From the NCBI RefSeq assembly GCF_003143935.1, contig NZ_QFRX01000001.1:390737-454736 (forward strand): a stretch of 64,000 nt of DNA, written 5' to 3'. Positions 18,287-27,905 of this stretch are shown in pieces; position 1 is the first letter of the stretch, and every line of letters begins with the position of its first letter. Position numbers and translations under genes: made by a program. Under the pieces are notes generated by a model. That model ran no database searches. It was not told the origin of the DNA and was given only the letters and a program-made list of their open reading frames with translations. This DNA is from Streptomyces sp. Act143. Lineage in GTDB: Bacteria > Actinomycetota > Actinomycetes > Streptomycetales > Streptomycetaceae.

Positions 18287-18841
18287 CTACCGGGCCGGTG
18301 TGTCCAGCCGGTAATGCAGGTGCACGACGCCGGTGTCGAAGGTGTGCGTGCCCGCGAGAGTCATGTCCAGCCGCTTCCCGTGGTCCGGGAACAGCCGGGT
18401 GCCGCCGCCGAGGACGATCGGGAACACCATCAGGTGCAGATCATCCAGCAGACCGGCCTCCAACAGCGTGCGGACGACGGAGATGCTGCCGGACGTGTTG
18501 ATGTTCCGTCCCGGGGCGTTCTTGAGCTCGTTGAGCTGCTCTATGAGGTCGCCGCCGAGGATCTCGCTGTTGTTCCATTCCGCCACGGTGAGGGAGTGCG
18601 AGGCGACCAGCTTCCGCATCCCGTTGAACGCGTCCGCCATCGGCCCCGTCTGCTGCGACCAGTAGCCGGCGAACTCCTCATACGTGGTGCGTCCCAGCAG
18701 CATGGTGTCGGCTTCCGCCACCAGCCCACCGATGATCGCGCCCGCCTCCTCGGTCATGTGCTGGAAGGTCCACTGCTCCGGCGCGCCCACCACGCCGTCG
18801 GCGGAGATGAAGAGCCCGGCCACAATCCTGCGTTGCGTCAT
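18287..18841 (-). CDS. Dihydrofolate reductase / RibD C-terminal-like protein
   Basis: The product has 184 residues; ATG 18841 follows AGGGAAG. The family signature is clear: RRIVAGLFISADGVVGAPEQW at the start, ADTMLLGRTTYEEFAGYW, SGSISVVRTLLEAGLLDDLHLMVFP and GGGTRLFP. These proteins share the fold of bacterial DHFR and of the RibD reductase domain and are thought to be NADPH-dependent reductases of unknown substrate. It is divergent from the LysR gene at 18958, the usual arrangement for a LysR target. Confidence 0.88.
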   Translation of the reverse strand: MTQRRIVAGLFISADGVVGAPEQWTFQHMTEEAGAIIGGLVAEADTMLLGRTTYEEFAGYWSQQTGPMADAFNGMRKLVASHSLTVAEWNNSEILGGDLIEQLNELKNAPGRNINTSGSISVVRTLLEAGLLDDLHLMVFPIVLGGGTRLFPDHGKRLDMTLAGTHTFDTGVVHLHYRLDTPAR

Positions 18842-18924
18842 GATGCTTCCCTGTCATTGACCTGCGGTGACAAGGACAACCCTCACGCGACACGGCAGCA
18901 CCATCAAGATCGCTTCTCGCTACG

Positions 18925-18947
18925 ATCGTTGCGCCTGACACAACGAT
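18925..18947. promoter_or_regulatory. LysR-type operator candidate
   Basis: ATCGTTG and CAACGAT form a perfect 7-base inverted repeat with a 9-base centre. It contains the T-N11-A spacing typical of LysR sites and lies between the divergent reductase and LysR genes. It overlaps an in-frame ATG at 18946, which argues that LysR translation starts at 18958. Confidence 0.6.
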
Positions 18948-18957
18948 GGGGGACGAC

Positions 18958-19881
18958 ATGCTGGAACGCGTGGAAACCGAAGTGCTTCTCACCCTGGCCG
19001 AGGAACTGCACTTCGGCCGCACGGCGGAACGGCTGCGGCTGACCACCAGTCAGGTCAGCCGGATCGTCAAGAGTCTCGAACGGCGGGTGGGGGCAAGCCT
19101 GTTCGCACGCACCAGCAGGGTCGTGACACTGACCTCCATCGGCGCCGCGCTCGTGGCGGACCTCAAGCCGCACGTGCGGGGCATGGACGCGGCCGTACGC
19201 AAGGCCGTCGAAGCCGGGCGCGGGGTCCACGGCACGCTGAAGGTCGCGTTCCTCGGGGCGGCCGCGGGACAGCTCCTCCTCAAGGCGGTGGCCCTCTTCG
19301 GCGCCCGGCACCCCGACTGCGGGGTCAGCCTGCACGAGGCCCAGGTCCACGACGCCTGCGCCCGCCTGCTCGACGGAGACGTCGACGTGCTCATCACCGC
19401 ACTGCCCGTGCGCGGCGTCCGGGTGGGACCGGTCCTGCTGTCCGAACCCCAGATACTGGTCGTCCCCCGTGGCCACCGTCTCGCCGGCGAGGCTGCCGTG
19501 AGCCGCGAGGTGTTCGCCGATCACCCGGTCGTCCAGATGCCCGACACGCTTCCCGAGGAGACCCGGCTGCACCGCGTGCCGGCAACGACCCCCAGCGGCC
19601 GCCGGGTCCGCCTGGGCCCCATGGCGAACACCTTTCCGGAGATCCTCGGCCTCGTCTCCTCGGGCCAGGGCATCTTCCCCGTCGGAGAGCACGCAGCCCG
19701 CTTCTACCCGCGCCCGGACCTCACCTACATTCCGCTGGCCGACGCACCCCCTGTGCAGTGGGCGCCGGTATGGCGGGAGGCGAACGAGACCGGCTCGGTG
19801 CGGGCCTTCGTCCAGTGCGCAGTACAGGCCGCACACGACGCATCCCCTCGAGAGGCGGCGGACGGTACGCACACGCAATGA
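18958..19881 (+). CDS. LysR-family transcriptional regulator
   Basis: The product has 307 residues. ATG 18958 (MLERVETEVLLTLAEELHFG) is chosen because the subfamily starts with MLER and GGGGGA lies 6 bases before it; an ATG 12 bases upstream falls inside the operator palindrome. The N-terminal winged helix-turn-helix is at residues 1-60 (GRTAERLRLTTSQVSRIVKSL) and the type 2 periplasmic-binding-like effector domain at 88-295. It probably controls the divergent reductase gene and perhaps the second reductase gene downstream at 20084. Effector unknown. Confidence 0.92.
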   Translation: MLERVETEVLLTLAEELHFGRTAERLRLTTSQVSRIVKSLERRVGASLFARTSRVVTLTSIGAALVADLKPHVRGMDAAVRKAVEAGRGVHGTLKVAFLGAAAGQLLLKAVALFGARHPDCGVSLHEAQVHDACARLLDGDVDVLITALPVRGVRVGPVLLSEPQILVVPRGHRLAGEAAVSREVFADHPVVQMPDTLPEETRLHRVPATTPSGRRVRLGPMANTFPEILGLVSSGQGIFPVGEHAARFYPRPDLTYIPLADAPPVQWAPVWREANETGSVRAFVQCAVQAAHDASPREAADGTHTQ

Positions 19882-20083
19882 GGGGGCTACGGCACAGTAC
19901 GGGGCCGGTCGTGACGGGCCGGCCATCCGCTGGCCTTGGTGGAATCCATCCGGGCCAGTACGACGGCTCGCCGTGGTCCCACCGACCGCAGCGTGACGAG
20001 TTTTCCCGATGCTCCCGGCGCGGCCGATGAGTTTGCCGCTCCCGGCCGGTCCACGCTCGTGACACCCAGGAAAGGACATCGTC

Positions 20084-20689
20084 ATGTCGGAGCTTCTCGT
20101 CGACTTCATCACCTCCCTCGACGGCTACGCATCGGGAGAGGGATGGCCCGGCTTCTGGGGGCTCGAGGGCCCGGAGTACCTCGCGTGGCTCGGCGAGCAG
20201 CCCCAGGCCACCTATCTGATGGGAACCAACACCTACCGCCTGATGTCCGGCTTCGCCGCGGGCGAGGTCCCCAAGGGCCAGGACGAGTTCAGGCCCGAAG
20301 AGGAGGCGTCCGTCGACGGGCTCACGCAAGCGGCCAAGGTGGTGTTCTCCTCCTCGCTGGCGGAGCCCCTGACGTGGGCCAACTCCACGCTCGTCCGCGA
20401 CGACGCCGTCGAGGCGGTCCGCGCCATGAAGTCGAGTGGCACGGGGCTCCTCAGCACGATCGGCAGCCTCAGCCTGTGCCGGTCCCTGCTACGAGCGGGA
20501 CTCGTCGACCGCTTCCGGGTCGTGATGTTCCCGGTGATCACCGGGGCCACGGGCGAGGAACGCATCTACGACGGCTATCCCGACGTGGCCCTGGAGATGA
20601 TCGAGCACCGCACCTTCGACGGCCGCATCCAACTCGTCGAGTACAAGCCCAGCGTGCTCGACCACCCGCCGCTCGGCACCCCCGCGTGA
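20084..20689 (+). CDS. Second dihydrofolate reductase / RibD C-terminal-like protein
   Basis: The product has 201 residues; ATG 20084 follows AGGAAAGG. SELLVDFITSLDGYASGEGWPG, QATYLMGTNTYRLM, SGTGLLSTIGSLSLCRSLLRAG and VVMFPVITGATGEERIYDG are the family's blocks. It belongs to the same broad family as the gene at 18287 but is not a close copy. It lies 200 bases downstream of the LysR gene on the same strand and ends before a strong hairpin. Confidence 0.88.
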   Translation: MSELLVDFITSLDGYASGEGWPGFWGLEGPEYLAWLGEQPQATYLMGTNTYRLMSGFAAGEVPKGQDEFRPEEEASVDGLTQAAKVVFSSSLAEPLTWANSTLVRDDAVEAVRAMKSSGTGLLSTIGSLSLCRSLLRAGLVDRFRVVMFPVITGATGEERIYDGYPDVALEMIEHRTFDGRIQLVEYKPSVLDHPPLGTPA

Positions 20690-20744
20690 CTTCCCCCTCC
20701 GGTTCTGGTCAGGGCGAGTCAGGCGGCCTTGATGCATGGCGGAA

Positions 20745-20799
20745 GGCCTCTTGGCGGCTCGCGGCTACGGCTGTTGAGTCCAGCGAGCCGCAAGAGGCC
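20745..20799. terminator. Bidirectional terminator hairpin
   Basis: GGCCTCTTG-G-CGGCTCG at 20745-20761 pairs with CGAGCCGCAAGAGGCC at 20784-20799, a 16-base-pair stem with one bulged G and a 22-base loop. It lies between the convergent reductase gene (ends 20689) and the last spore-pigment gene (ends 20904) and could serve both. Confidence 0.7.
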
Positions 20800-20903
20800 C
20801 CGGTGTTCACGGACACCCGCCCGGCACCGACCGTTCTCCGCCGCGAAACCGCTTGGCTGACCGGCAGCATCCGGACGGTGAGGCACGCGAAGAGAACGGC
20901 TTC

Positions 20904-21236
20904 TCATGACGTGGCGTCCCGCTCCCAGCGGTAGAAGCAGCGCGCCATCGCGTCCTTCGGTGAACGCCAGGTCGCCGGATCGTACGCGGTGACGTACGCC
21001 GACAGCCGTTCGCTGACGTCCCGGAACTCAGGATGTCCGGCCAGCTCGGCGATGGCGGGTGCGGGGTCCCGCTCCGACTCGATGAGGTGCAGATAGACGT
21101 CACCGAACTGGAAGAGACTGCGGCGGGCAACCCCCACGAGGTGTGGCAGCTCTCCCCGGTCCGACTCCTCGAACACCTTGGCGATGTCGAAGGCCGACTC
21201 CGGCGCCATGCGGGCGATGATCAGGGATTGGTGCAT
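20904..21236 (-). CDS. whiE-ORFVII: Spore-pigment polyketide cyclase, TcmI type (whiE ORFVII-like)
   Basis: The product has 110 residues; ATG 21236 follows GGAGGACAGG. It is a small alpha/beta-barrel protein of the TcmI/Cyclase_polyket family (HQSLIIARMAPESAFDIAKV, FQFGDVYLHLIESERDPAP, WRSPKDAMARCFYRWER). TcmI-type cyclases close later rings of the bound or released polyketide. It is the last gene of the pigment operon, 20 bases after the aromatase gene. The family assignment and the gene order match whiE ORFVII of S. coelicolor. Confidence 0.9.
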   Translation of the reverse strand: MHQSLIIARMAPESAFDIAKVFEESDRGELPHLVGVARRSLFQFGDVYLHLIESERDPAPAIAELAGHPEFRDVSERLSAYVTAYDPATWRSPKDAMARCFYRWERDATS

Positions 21237-21256
21237 CGTCCTGTCCTCCGTCCGGC

Positions 21257-21995
<739 letters not shown>

Positions 21996-22075
21996 GCGGT
22001 GTGTCTCCCTGTCGTGTCGGTGTATCGGTGTGTCGGGTGTTCCGGGGCTGTGTGATGGGAGCCGGTGATGCCTCG

Positions 22076-23323
22076 TCATGAGGCGTCGCCGGTGCCGCGC
22101 CGGAGCACGAGCGCCGAGTTGGAGCCCATGAGCCCTCGGCTGAGGACGAGTGCTGTGCGCAGGTCGGCGGCGCGGGCGCGGGAGGTCACGAGGTCGAGGT
22201 CGTGACAGGCGTCGAAGACGTTGGGGGTCGGCGGGATCAGACCGTGTTCCAGCGCGAGGACAGCCGCGGCGACGTCGAGGACGGGCGCCGCCGAGTAGCT
22301 CCGGCCGGTGCCGGTCTTCGGCGCCGTGACGGGGACGCGCCTGCCGTGCGGGCCCAGGGCGTCGACGATCGCCAGTGCCTCGGCGCGGTCCGCCTCCGGC
22401 ACACCGAGGGCGTCGGCGAACACCACGTCGATCTCCTCGGGCGCACAGCCGGCCTCCTCCAAGGCGCCCCGCACGGCCTGGGCCAGGCCCTGTCCGGACT
22501 GCTCCCACCGGGAGGCACCCGTGAAGGTGGCGGCATGGCCAGCCAGGGTGGCGCGCACGGACGCGCCCCGTCGACGGACCGATTCCTCGCTTTCCACGAC
22601 GAGCATGGCGCCGCCTTCGGCGGGCACGAATCCGCAGGCCGCGGCGGTGAAGGGGCGGTAGGCCCGCTCGGGGTCGTCGACCGTGCTCAACTCCTGGTAG
22701 CCGAGCTGGCAGACCATCGAATACGGGGCCAGCGGCGCCTCGGTCGCGCCGGCCACGAGCACGTCGGTGCCGCGCCGCACGGCCCGTGCCGCATGCCCCA
22801 GGGCGTCGAGTCCGCCGGCCTCGTCGGCGGCCACCACACCGCAAGGCCCTTTGAAACCACGGCGGATGGAGATCTGGCCGGTGCTGGCGGCATAGAACCA
22901 GGCGATGGACTGGTACGGGCCGACGTAACGACTGCCCTTGTCCCACAGCTGCTGGAGTTCCCGCTGCCCGAACTCACCGCCCCCGGAGCCTGCCGCGGTC
23001 ACCACACCGACGGAGAACGGTGCCGTGTCCGTGCTGCTGCGGCCGAGGCCGGCGTCGTCGAGGGCTTGGTCGGCGGCGGCCATCGCGAAGTGGGTGAACC
23101 GGTCGGTCTGGACGAGGTAGCGCTCCTCGACCAGGGTCGGCGGGTCGAAGTCCCGGACCTCGCCGGCCACCCGCAGCGGGAGGTGCCCGCATCCCTCACG
23201 GGTGATCCGGTCCAGGACGCTGATGCCCTCCTGGGTCGACTTCCAGAAGGTCTCGGTGCTGGTTCCGTTGGGCGCGACCAGCCCGATGCCGGTGACGGCC
23301 GCGCGCCGAGGATGTCCGCTCAT
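22076..23323 (-). CDS. whiE-ORFIV: Chain length factor, KS-beta (whiE ORFIV-like)
   Basis: The product has 415 residues with a thiolase fold. ATG 23323 overlaps the KS-alpha stop (ATGA), giving coupled 1:1 synthesis. The heterodimer with KS-alpha sets polyketide chain length. The position equivalent to the KS active-site Cys reads [12 protein letters not shown], so the residue is Glu168. Most chain length factors have Gln here (AEQAGGLDA). The codon is GAG, one base from CAG. The C-terminal block [16 protein letters not shown] is typical of the family. Confidence 0.95.
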   Translation of the reverse strand: MSGHPRRAAVTGIGLVAPNGTSTETFWKSTQEGISVLDRITREGCGHLPLRVAGEVRDFDPPTLVEERYLVQTDRFTHFAMAAADQALDDAGLGRSSTDTAPFSVGVVTAAGSGGGEFGQRELQQLWDKGSRYVGPYQSIAWFYAASTGQISIRRGFKGPCGVVAADEAGGLDALGHAARAVRRGTDVLVAGATEAPLAPYSMVCQLGYQELSTVDDPERAYRPFTAAACGFVPAEGGAMLVVESEESVRRRGASVRATLAGHAATFTGASRWEQSGQGLAQAVRGALEEAGCAPEEIDVVFADALGVPEADRAEALAIVDALGPHGRRVPVTAPKTGTGRSYSAAPVLDVAAAVLALEHGLIPPTPNVFDACHDLDLVTSRARAADLRTALVLSRGLMGSNSALVLRRGTGDAS

Positions 23324-24588
23324 CGTGTGTCCTTCCTCGGCAGGGTCAGGACCACCGCGGACTGGAAGCCGCCGAATCCGCTGCCCACGGAGAGAACACT
23401 GTTCAGCCTGCGCTCACGGGCGGTGCGCGGGACGTAGTCCAGATCGCACTCGGGGTCAGGTGTCTCGTAGTTCGCGGTGGGCGGGACGACCTGGTGGGTC
23501 AGGGACAGCGCACAGGCGACGAGTTCGATCGCGCCGATCGCGCCGAGGGAGTGGCCCACCATGGACTTGATGGAGCTCATGGGTGTGTCGTAGGCGTGCG
23601 CGCCGAGGGCCCGTTTGACGGCGGCCGTCTCGTGCCGGTCGTTCTGGAGGGTGCCCGAGCCGTGCGCGTTGACGTAGTCGATCGCCGTACGGTCCAGCCG
23701 GGCTTGGCCCAGGGCGTCCTCGATGGCCCGGGCCATCTCCAGGCCCTCGCTGGTCAGACCGGTCATGTGGTAGGCGTTGCCGAACGTGGCGTACCCGCCG
23801 ATCTCGCAGTACACGTGCGCGCCGCGGGTCCGGGCGTGTTCCAGCTCCTCCAGGACGAGGACCGCGCCGCCCTCCCCCATGACGAACCCGTTGCGGTCCG
23901 CGTCGAAGGGACGCGAGGCGCGGGCGGGGTCGTCGTTGTTCGGGGACGTCGCCTTGATGGCGTCGAAGCAGGCCATGGTGATCGGTGAGATCGGCGAGTC
24001 CGACGCCCCGGTTATGCAGATGTCGGCTCTTCCTTCCTCGATCGTGTGGAAGGCGTAGCCGACCGCGTCCAGGCCCGATGTGCACCCGGTGGACACCGTC
24101 TGCACCGGGCCGCGGGCCTCGAACCGCTCCGCCACCGTCGAGGCGAGCGTGCTCGGCGAGAACGCCCGGTGCAGATGCGGGCCGGCCTGTCGGTGGTCCA
24201 CGTCCCAGCGTGTGCCTCGCTCGCTGGCCAGCACGTAGTCGTGCTCCAGTCGGGTGGTGCCGCCGACCGCGGTGCCCAGGGAGACCGCCACCCGCCACGG
24301 GTTCTCCGTGGCGAGGTCGAGGCCGGAGTCCCGGACCGCCTCCTCCCCGGCCGCCAGGGCGAACTGGATGTACCGGTCGCACCGTGCGATCTGATCCGCG
24401 TCCAGGCCGTGGGCCGCGGGGTCGAAGTCGCACTCCGCGGCGATCCGCGAGCGGAGCCCGGCCGGGTCGAAGAAGGTGATGCCACGCGTCGCCGTGCGCC
24501 CGTGGGACAGCAGGTCCCAGAAGGCCGTGACTCCGATGCCGTCCGGGGCGACGACGCCCAGGCCGGTGACTGCCACCCGCCTGGTCAT
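23320..24588 (-). CDS. whiE-ORFIII: Beta-ketoacyl synthase, KS-alpha, of the spore-pigment PKS (whiE ORFIII-like)
   Basis: The product has 422 residues; ATG 24588 overlaps the cupin gene's stop (ATGA). The catalytic set is complete: Cys169 ([13 protein letters not shown]), His309 (VNAHGSGT), Lys341 and His346 ([10 protein letters not shown]). These are the positions I recall for the actinorhodin KS. It performs decarboxylative condensation of malonyl-ACP units in complex with the chain length factor. The product is presumably the grey polyaromatic pigment of spores. Confidence 0.96.
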   Translation of the reverse strand: MTRRVAVTGLGVVAPDGIGVTAFWDLLSHGRTATRGITFFDPAGLRSRIAAECDFDPAAHGLDADQIARCDRYIQFALAAGEEAVRDSGLDLATENPWRVAVSLGTAVGGTTRLEHDYVLASERGTRWDVDHRQAGPHLHRAFSPSTLASTVAERFEARGPVQTVSTGCTSGLDAVGYAFHTIEEGRADICITGASDSPISPITMACFDAIKATSPNNDDPARASRPFDADRNGFVMGEGGAVLVLEELEHARTRGAHVYCEIGGYATFGNAYHMTGLTSEGLEMARAIEDALGQARLDRTAIDYVNAHGSGTLQNDRHETAAVKRALGAHAYDTPMSSIKSMVGHSLGAIGAIELVACALSLTHQVVPPTANYETPDPECDLDYVPRTARERRLNSVLSVGSGFGGFQSAVVLTLPRKDTR

Positions 24589-25043
24589 GACCGGACCTGA
24601 GGTCGTTCGGCCACCCGCCCCACGGCCGTGTGGGTCGGTTCCGCCGCGATCGGCACGCCGTCGGCGTCCTCGGTGTCGACATGGCCGAGTGGCGGGCTCG
24701 GCGCGAGCGGGCCGAGGTGGAAGACCATGCGGGCCTCCACCCTGCCGACGTTGCGGAAGCGGTGCCGCATGTGAGCGGGGATCAGCAGCCCTTGCTCGGG
24801 CTGCAACGGGTGTGTTTCACCGTCCAGGTCCACCTCCAGCTGCCCGCAGAGGACGTAGATGAACTCCTCCGAGTAGGGGTGGTAGTGCTCGGCGATGCGG
24901 TCGCCGGGCTGCACGATGGCCACGCCCATGAAACCGCTGGTGGAGCCGACGGTCGTGGGGGTGAGCAGGGCGCGCAGGTCGCCGCCGCGCCGGGTGTTGG
25001 GCTCGATCTCGCTCAGGTCCACGATTCCAGGAAGTTGGGTCAC
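24585..25043 (-). CDS. whiE-ORFII: Cupin protein of the spore-pigment cluster (whiE ORFII-like)
   Basis: The product has 152 residues. GTG 25043 ([16 protein letters not shown]) is chosen because GGAGGAACG lies just upstream; earlier in-frame codons have no such site. The cupin metal-binding motif is present: [20 protein letters not shown] gives H-x-H-x4-E, and the second motif is [12 protein letters not shown]. Cupins in type II PKS clusters act as cyclases or monooxygenases, and the role here is not settled. It is coupled to KS-alpha by a 4-base overlap. Confidence 0.9.
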   Translation of the reverse strand: MTQLPGIVDLSEIEPNTRRGGDLRALLTPTTVGSTSGFMGVAIVQPGDRIAEHYHPYSEEFIYVLCGQLEVDLDGETHPLQPEQGLLIPAHMRHRFRNVGRVEARMVFHLGPLAPSPPLGHVDTEDADGVPIAAEPTHTAVGRVAERPQVRS

Positions 25044-25116
25044 GACGTTCCTCCGAACATGTGGTGCGTCGGCATGGCACGTGGACGTCACACGGCCCGG
25101 ATGCCGGGGTGGCGAA

Positions 25117-26268
25117 TCAGGCGTCGGGCGCCCGTCGGTCGGTGACGAGGGTCATCAGGGGGGCGCCGAGGTGGTGTGCGGGGCCGCCGTCCCGCGGCGC
25201 CGGGCCGTCCACGTCGAGGGCCTGCGGGTCCAGCAGTTCCGCGAGGCCGGTCGCCCGGCCGTGGTCCGTGAGACCGGGCACGGCAACGTTGTCGAGCCCG
25301 CCCCGTACGTCCACGAGCCGCACCACGATGTCGTCGCGCTGGAAGATCGTGCTGCTCAGCAGCGGCGTGAGCGGGTCCGCGGACGCTGCCTCGTCCTGCC
25401 GGGCCAACAGCTCGGCCAGGCGCATACCGCACCCTTCTCGGGCCGGGTAGTACAGCGCCTGCCGCACGGCGTCCGCGCTGTCCCGGTCCGACGCGACATG
25501 GTGTACGGCGGGCAGCGCCGCGCGGGTGAAGAAGAGCCTGGCGGCCTCGGGGTCGTCGAGGTCCCGGTCCTGCTCCAGATACGGGTTGAGGGCCTCCTCG
25601 ACGGCCCGCACCTCGGGCTGCCTGGCGACATGACGCAGCGCGGTCACCAGGTCGCCCCGCACCTCGATGGCCCGGACCACCCGGTTGCCGTGCATGAACA
25701 GGGAGGTGCGGCACAACTGGGTGGTGTCATCGACCCGCGACGCGGGTGAGGCGTATCCGGCCAGGATCTCGGCCACGGTCCTTTCGCTGCCCGGCTTGAC
25801 CGTGAAGGTGAGGGCGTGCCTGACCAGACCGTCACCGACCCTCGCCACCGCCTGAAGCCCACCGGTGCCCGGCCCGCCGGCCGCCCCCGGGGCGCCGGTC
25901 TCGCGGACGACGTGGAAGCGCAGTGACCGGGTCTCCCTGACACACGTGCGCAGCGGCTCCACCATCCGTATGTGTTCCTCACTGTTCACCCAGGTGAGGA
26001 AGGGCGGAGCGCTCTCCCACTCGCTCGTGATGAGCCATTGCGTGGAGTTCTCGATGGACTGGCACAGCTGGTCGCTGACGTGTCCGGGGAGGGACGCGAT
26101 CTGGCTGCACAGCTGCTCGTACGCCTCCAGGAACTGCTGCTGGGTACCGTCGTGGATGTCCACCAGCAGGACCACACGCAGCCGGGAGCCGTCGAACACG
26201 GACTGAGAGACACGATGCGACGCCTCTCGTATGAAGGGTTCCGAAACACGTTCGGACGTGGAGGTCAT
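25117..26268 (-). CDS. whiE-ORFI: SchA/CurD-like protein, first gene of the spore-pigment operon (whiE ORFI-like)
   Basis: The product has 383 residues if ATG 26268 ([11 protein letters not shown]) is used; GTG 26277 lies only two bases after GGAG and is less likely. Two ferredoxin-like ABM-type segments are seen: [20 protein letters not shown] near residue 30, and [20 protein letters not shown] near 150. The latter is the SchA/CurD-like domain known from spore-pigment loci. The second half includes paired [16 protein letters not shown] and [14 protein letters not shown] blocks. The biochemical role is unknown. Gene order and length match whiE ORFI. Confidence 0.88.
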   Translation of the reverse strand: MTSTSERVSEPFIREASHRVSQSVFDGSRLRVVLLVDIHDGTQQQFLEAYEQLCSQIASLPGHVSDQLCQSIENSTQWLITSEWESAPPFLTWVNSEEHIRMVEPLRTCVRETRSLRFHVVRETGAPGAAGGPGTGGLQAVARVGDGLVRHALTFTVKPGSERTVAEILAGYASPASRVDDTTQLCRTSLFMHGNRVVRAIEVRGDLVTALRHVARQPEVRAVEEALNPYLEQDRDLDDPEAARLFFTRAALPAVHHVASDRDSADAVRQALYYPAREGCGMRLAELLARQDEAASADPLTPLLSSTIFQRDDIVVRLVDVRGGLDNVAVPGLTDHGRATGLAELLDPQALDVDGPAPRDGGPAHHLGAPLMTLVTDRRAPDA

Positions 26269-26314
26269 CCTGCGCACATCTCCTTGGCGGGCAACGAACC
26301 GGACGGGTCTCGAT

Positions 26315-26337
26315 CACGTCGATGCGCCTCCGACGTG
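26315..26337. promoter_or_regulatory. Inverted repeat in the spore-pigment operon promoter region
   Basis: CACGTCG and CGACGTG form a perfect 7-base inverted repeat around a 9-base centre, about 50 bases upstream of the first pigment gene. This is a plausible site for a sporulation regulator, but I cannot match it to a known consensus. Confidence 0.4.
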
Positions 26338-26430
26338 CTTCGATCCCCTCGATCCTGAGCCCGCTGCCGGCAGCGCGCGACTCGTGTGCAACTGGTCGGG
26401 CGACCTTGGGGCCGGGCGGAGCAGGCCCGT

Positions 26431-27084
26431 TCAGGCGAGGTGAGCGAAGACCACCAGGTTGTCCGTGTAGTCCTTGATCGTGCGGTCGTAGTCACCCGCA
26501 CAGGTGATGAGCCGGACCTGTGCCTGGGGCGTGTCGGCGTACACACGCCGGCTGGGGAAGTGCTCCTTGTCGAACGTCTCCACGGTGTCGACCACGAACG
26601 ACGCTGTGCGCCCGTCGGCGCGTCTGACCTCGAAGGTGTCCCCCTTCTCCAGTGCACCGAGGTCCGCGAAGACCGCCGCCGAGGTGGCCGTGTCGACGTG
26701 ACCGGCGATGATCGCGGTGCCCGCCTCTCCCGGGGAGGCGCCCTTGGCATGCCAGCCGACGAGATTGGTGTCGCCGGCCGGGGGCGGCTGGAGCTGTCCG
26801 TTGCGGCCGATGGCGAGTGCCGTGAAGGGGGCGTCGACGGAGATCTTCGGAATGAGCAGGCGTACGGGTCTGGCGCGCGGCAGATGTCTGCCCGCGGCCC
26901 GTCCGGCCGGTGGAGCCGCGGCAGCGTCGGTGTGAGGGGTCCGGGACGGGCGGGAGGCGTCGGACGACTCGGTGTCGGTCCCGCCGAACAGGCCCATGAC
27001 CAGTACGAGGGCCGCTGCCACACCTCCCATCAGCACTTTGGTGCGCAGCGGGTGGTCTGCGGGGGAAGAGGGACGGGCTGCCAT
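26431..27084 (-). CDS. Class F-type sortase
   Basis: The product has 217 residues. ATG 27084 (MAARPSSPAD) is used because GAGG lies about 9 bases upstream. One N-terminal membrane helix (about residues 16-34) is followed by a Pro/Ala-rich stalk and the sortase barrel. The catalytic residues are His129 (IIAGHVDTATSAAVF), Cys195 (RLITCAGDYD) and probably Arg201. Short actinobacterial sortases with TxTC-like active sites and this layout are class F-like. Sortases join secreted proteins to the cell wall or to each other. The adjacent upstream gene encodes a likely substrate. Its location inside the spore-pigment locus suggests expression in aerial hyphae or spores, which is inference. Confidence 0.88.
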   Translation of the reverse strand: MAARPSSPADHPLRTKVLMGGVAAALVLVMGLFGGTDTESSDASRPSRTPHTDAAAAPPAGRAAGRHLPRARPVRLLIPKISVDAPFTALAIGRNGQLQPPPAGDTNLVGWHAKGASPGEAGTAIIAGHVDTATSAAVFADLGALEKGDTFEVRRADGRTASFVVDTVETFDKEHFPSRRVYADTPQAQVRLITCAGDYDRTIKDYTDNLVVFAHLA

Positions 27085-27203
27085 CGGACGCTGCCTCACG
27101 AGGGTGGAAGGACGATCGGACGAGGGGCCGGCACGCGGGCACCGGCCGGGCCGCCACGCGGCGCGCGCGTGGCGGCCGCAGCGGCTATCGCATCCGGCAT
27201 GGG

Positions 27204-27689
27204 TCAGGCCACGCTTCCGGCGGTCTTCCTACGCCGCGCCGCGTACAGACCGGTGCCGGCGACCGCCAGGACGGCCAGCCCACCCGCGGTCACGGACGGC
27301 GAGGCCAGTGCACCGCCTCCGGTGTGCATTCCTCCGCTGGGCTTCTCCCCGCGGTCGCTCCACTCGTCGCCGTCCGGCTTGCCGCCCCAGGAGTCCTCTT
27401 CCTGCCTTCCACTGCCGCCGTCCTTGCCGTGCTCCTTGTAGGTCTCGGGGTCGAACCTGGGGTCCTGCGCGGTGTCCGAGCCGTCCGCGTTCACGGCGGT
27501 CAGGGCCCCGCCCCCGGTGTGCATGCCCCCGCGCGGCGAGTCGTGGCCGCCGTCCTTGTCGTGCTCCTTGCTGTAGGAGGAGTCGGTGTGGTCTTCCCAG
27601 TCGTTGCCGGCCGCTTGAGCGCCGGGGGCGCCGAGAACGAGGACGGTCGAGGCCGCCGCGGTGGCAAGAAACATGCGAGCAGAGTGCAT
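27204..27689 (-). CDS. Secreted, C-terminally anchored protein with repeated GGMHTGGGAL motif; putative sortase substrate
   Basis: The product has 161 residues; ATG 27689 has GAAGGGAATG upstream. A signal peptide (residues 1-27, ending GAQAA) leads to a very hydrophilic region. It contains two copies of a block, KEHxKDGG (41-48 and 86-92) followed later by GGMHTGGGAL (54-63 and 119-128). After the second copy come a hydrophobic helix (132-151) and the positive tail RRRK. This is the three-part layout of a cell-wall sorting signal, but there is no LPxTG; the position where it would lie is taken by GGMHTGGGAL. The sortase gene lies 119 bases downstream on the same strand. Confidence 0.8.
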   Translation of the reverse strand: MHSARMFLATAAASTVLVLGAPGAQAAGNDWEDHTDSSYSKEHDKDGGHDSPRGGMHTGGGALTAVNADGSDTAQDPRFDPETYKEHGKDGGSGRQEEDSWGGKPDGDEWSDRGEKPSGGMHTGGGALASPSVTAGGLAVLAVAGTGLYAARRRKTAGSVA

Positions 27690-27905
27690 CTGTCATTCCC
27701 TTCGCCGAGGAGCGGACAGCTGGCGCTTCGTCAGCTGAGACGACCCGTCCTCGACGTGATCCACCGTCAGTGCGCGGAGTGCCTCTCACCACCGGGGACG
27801 ATCATGCGGGTGAACACACCCGCGTGGCGACGGGAGCGGAACGACCAGCGCACGGCGCGGCCGACCCGCGTCGTCGAGGGGGCGGGTCGGCCGTGTCCCG
27901 CAAGG

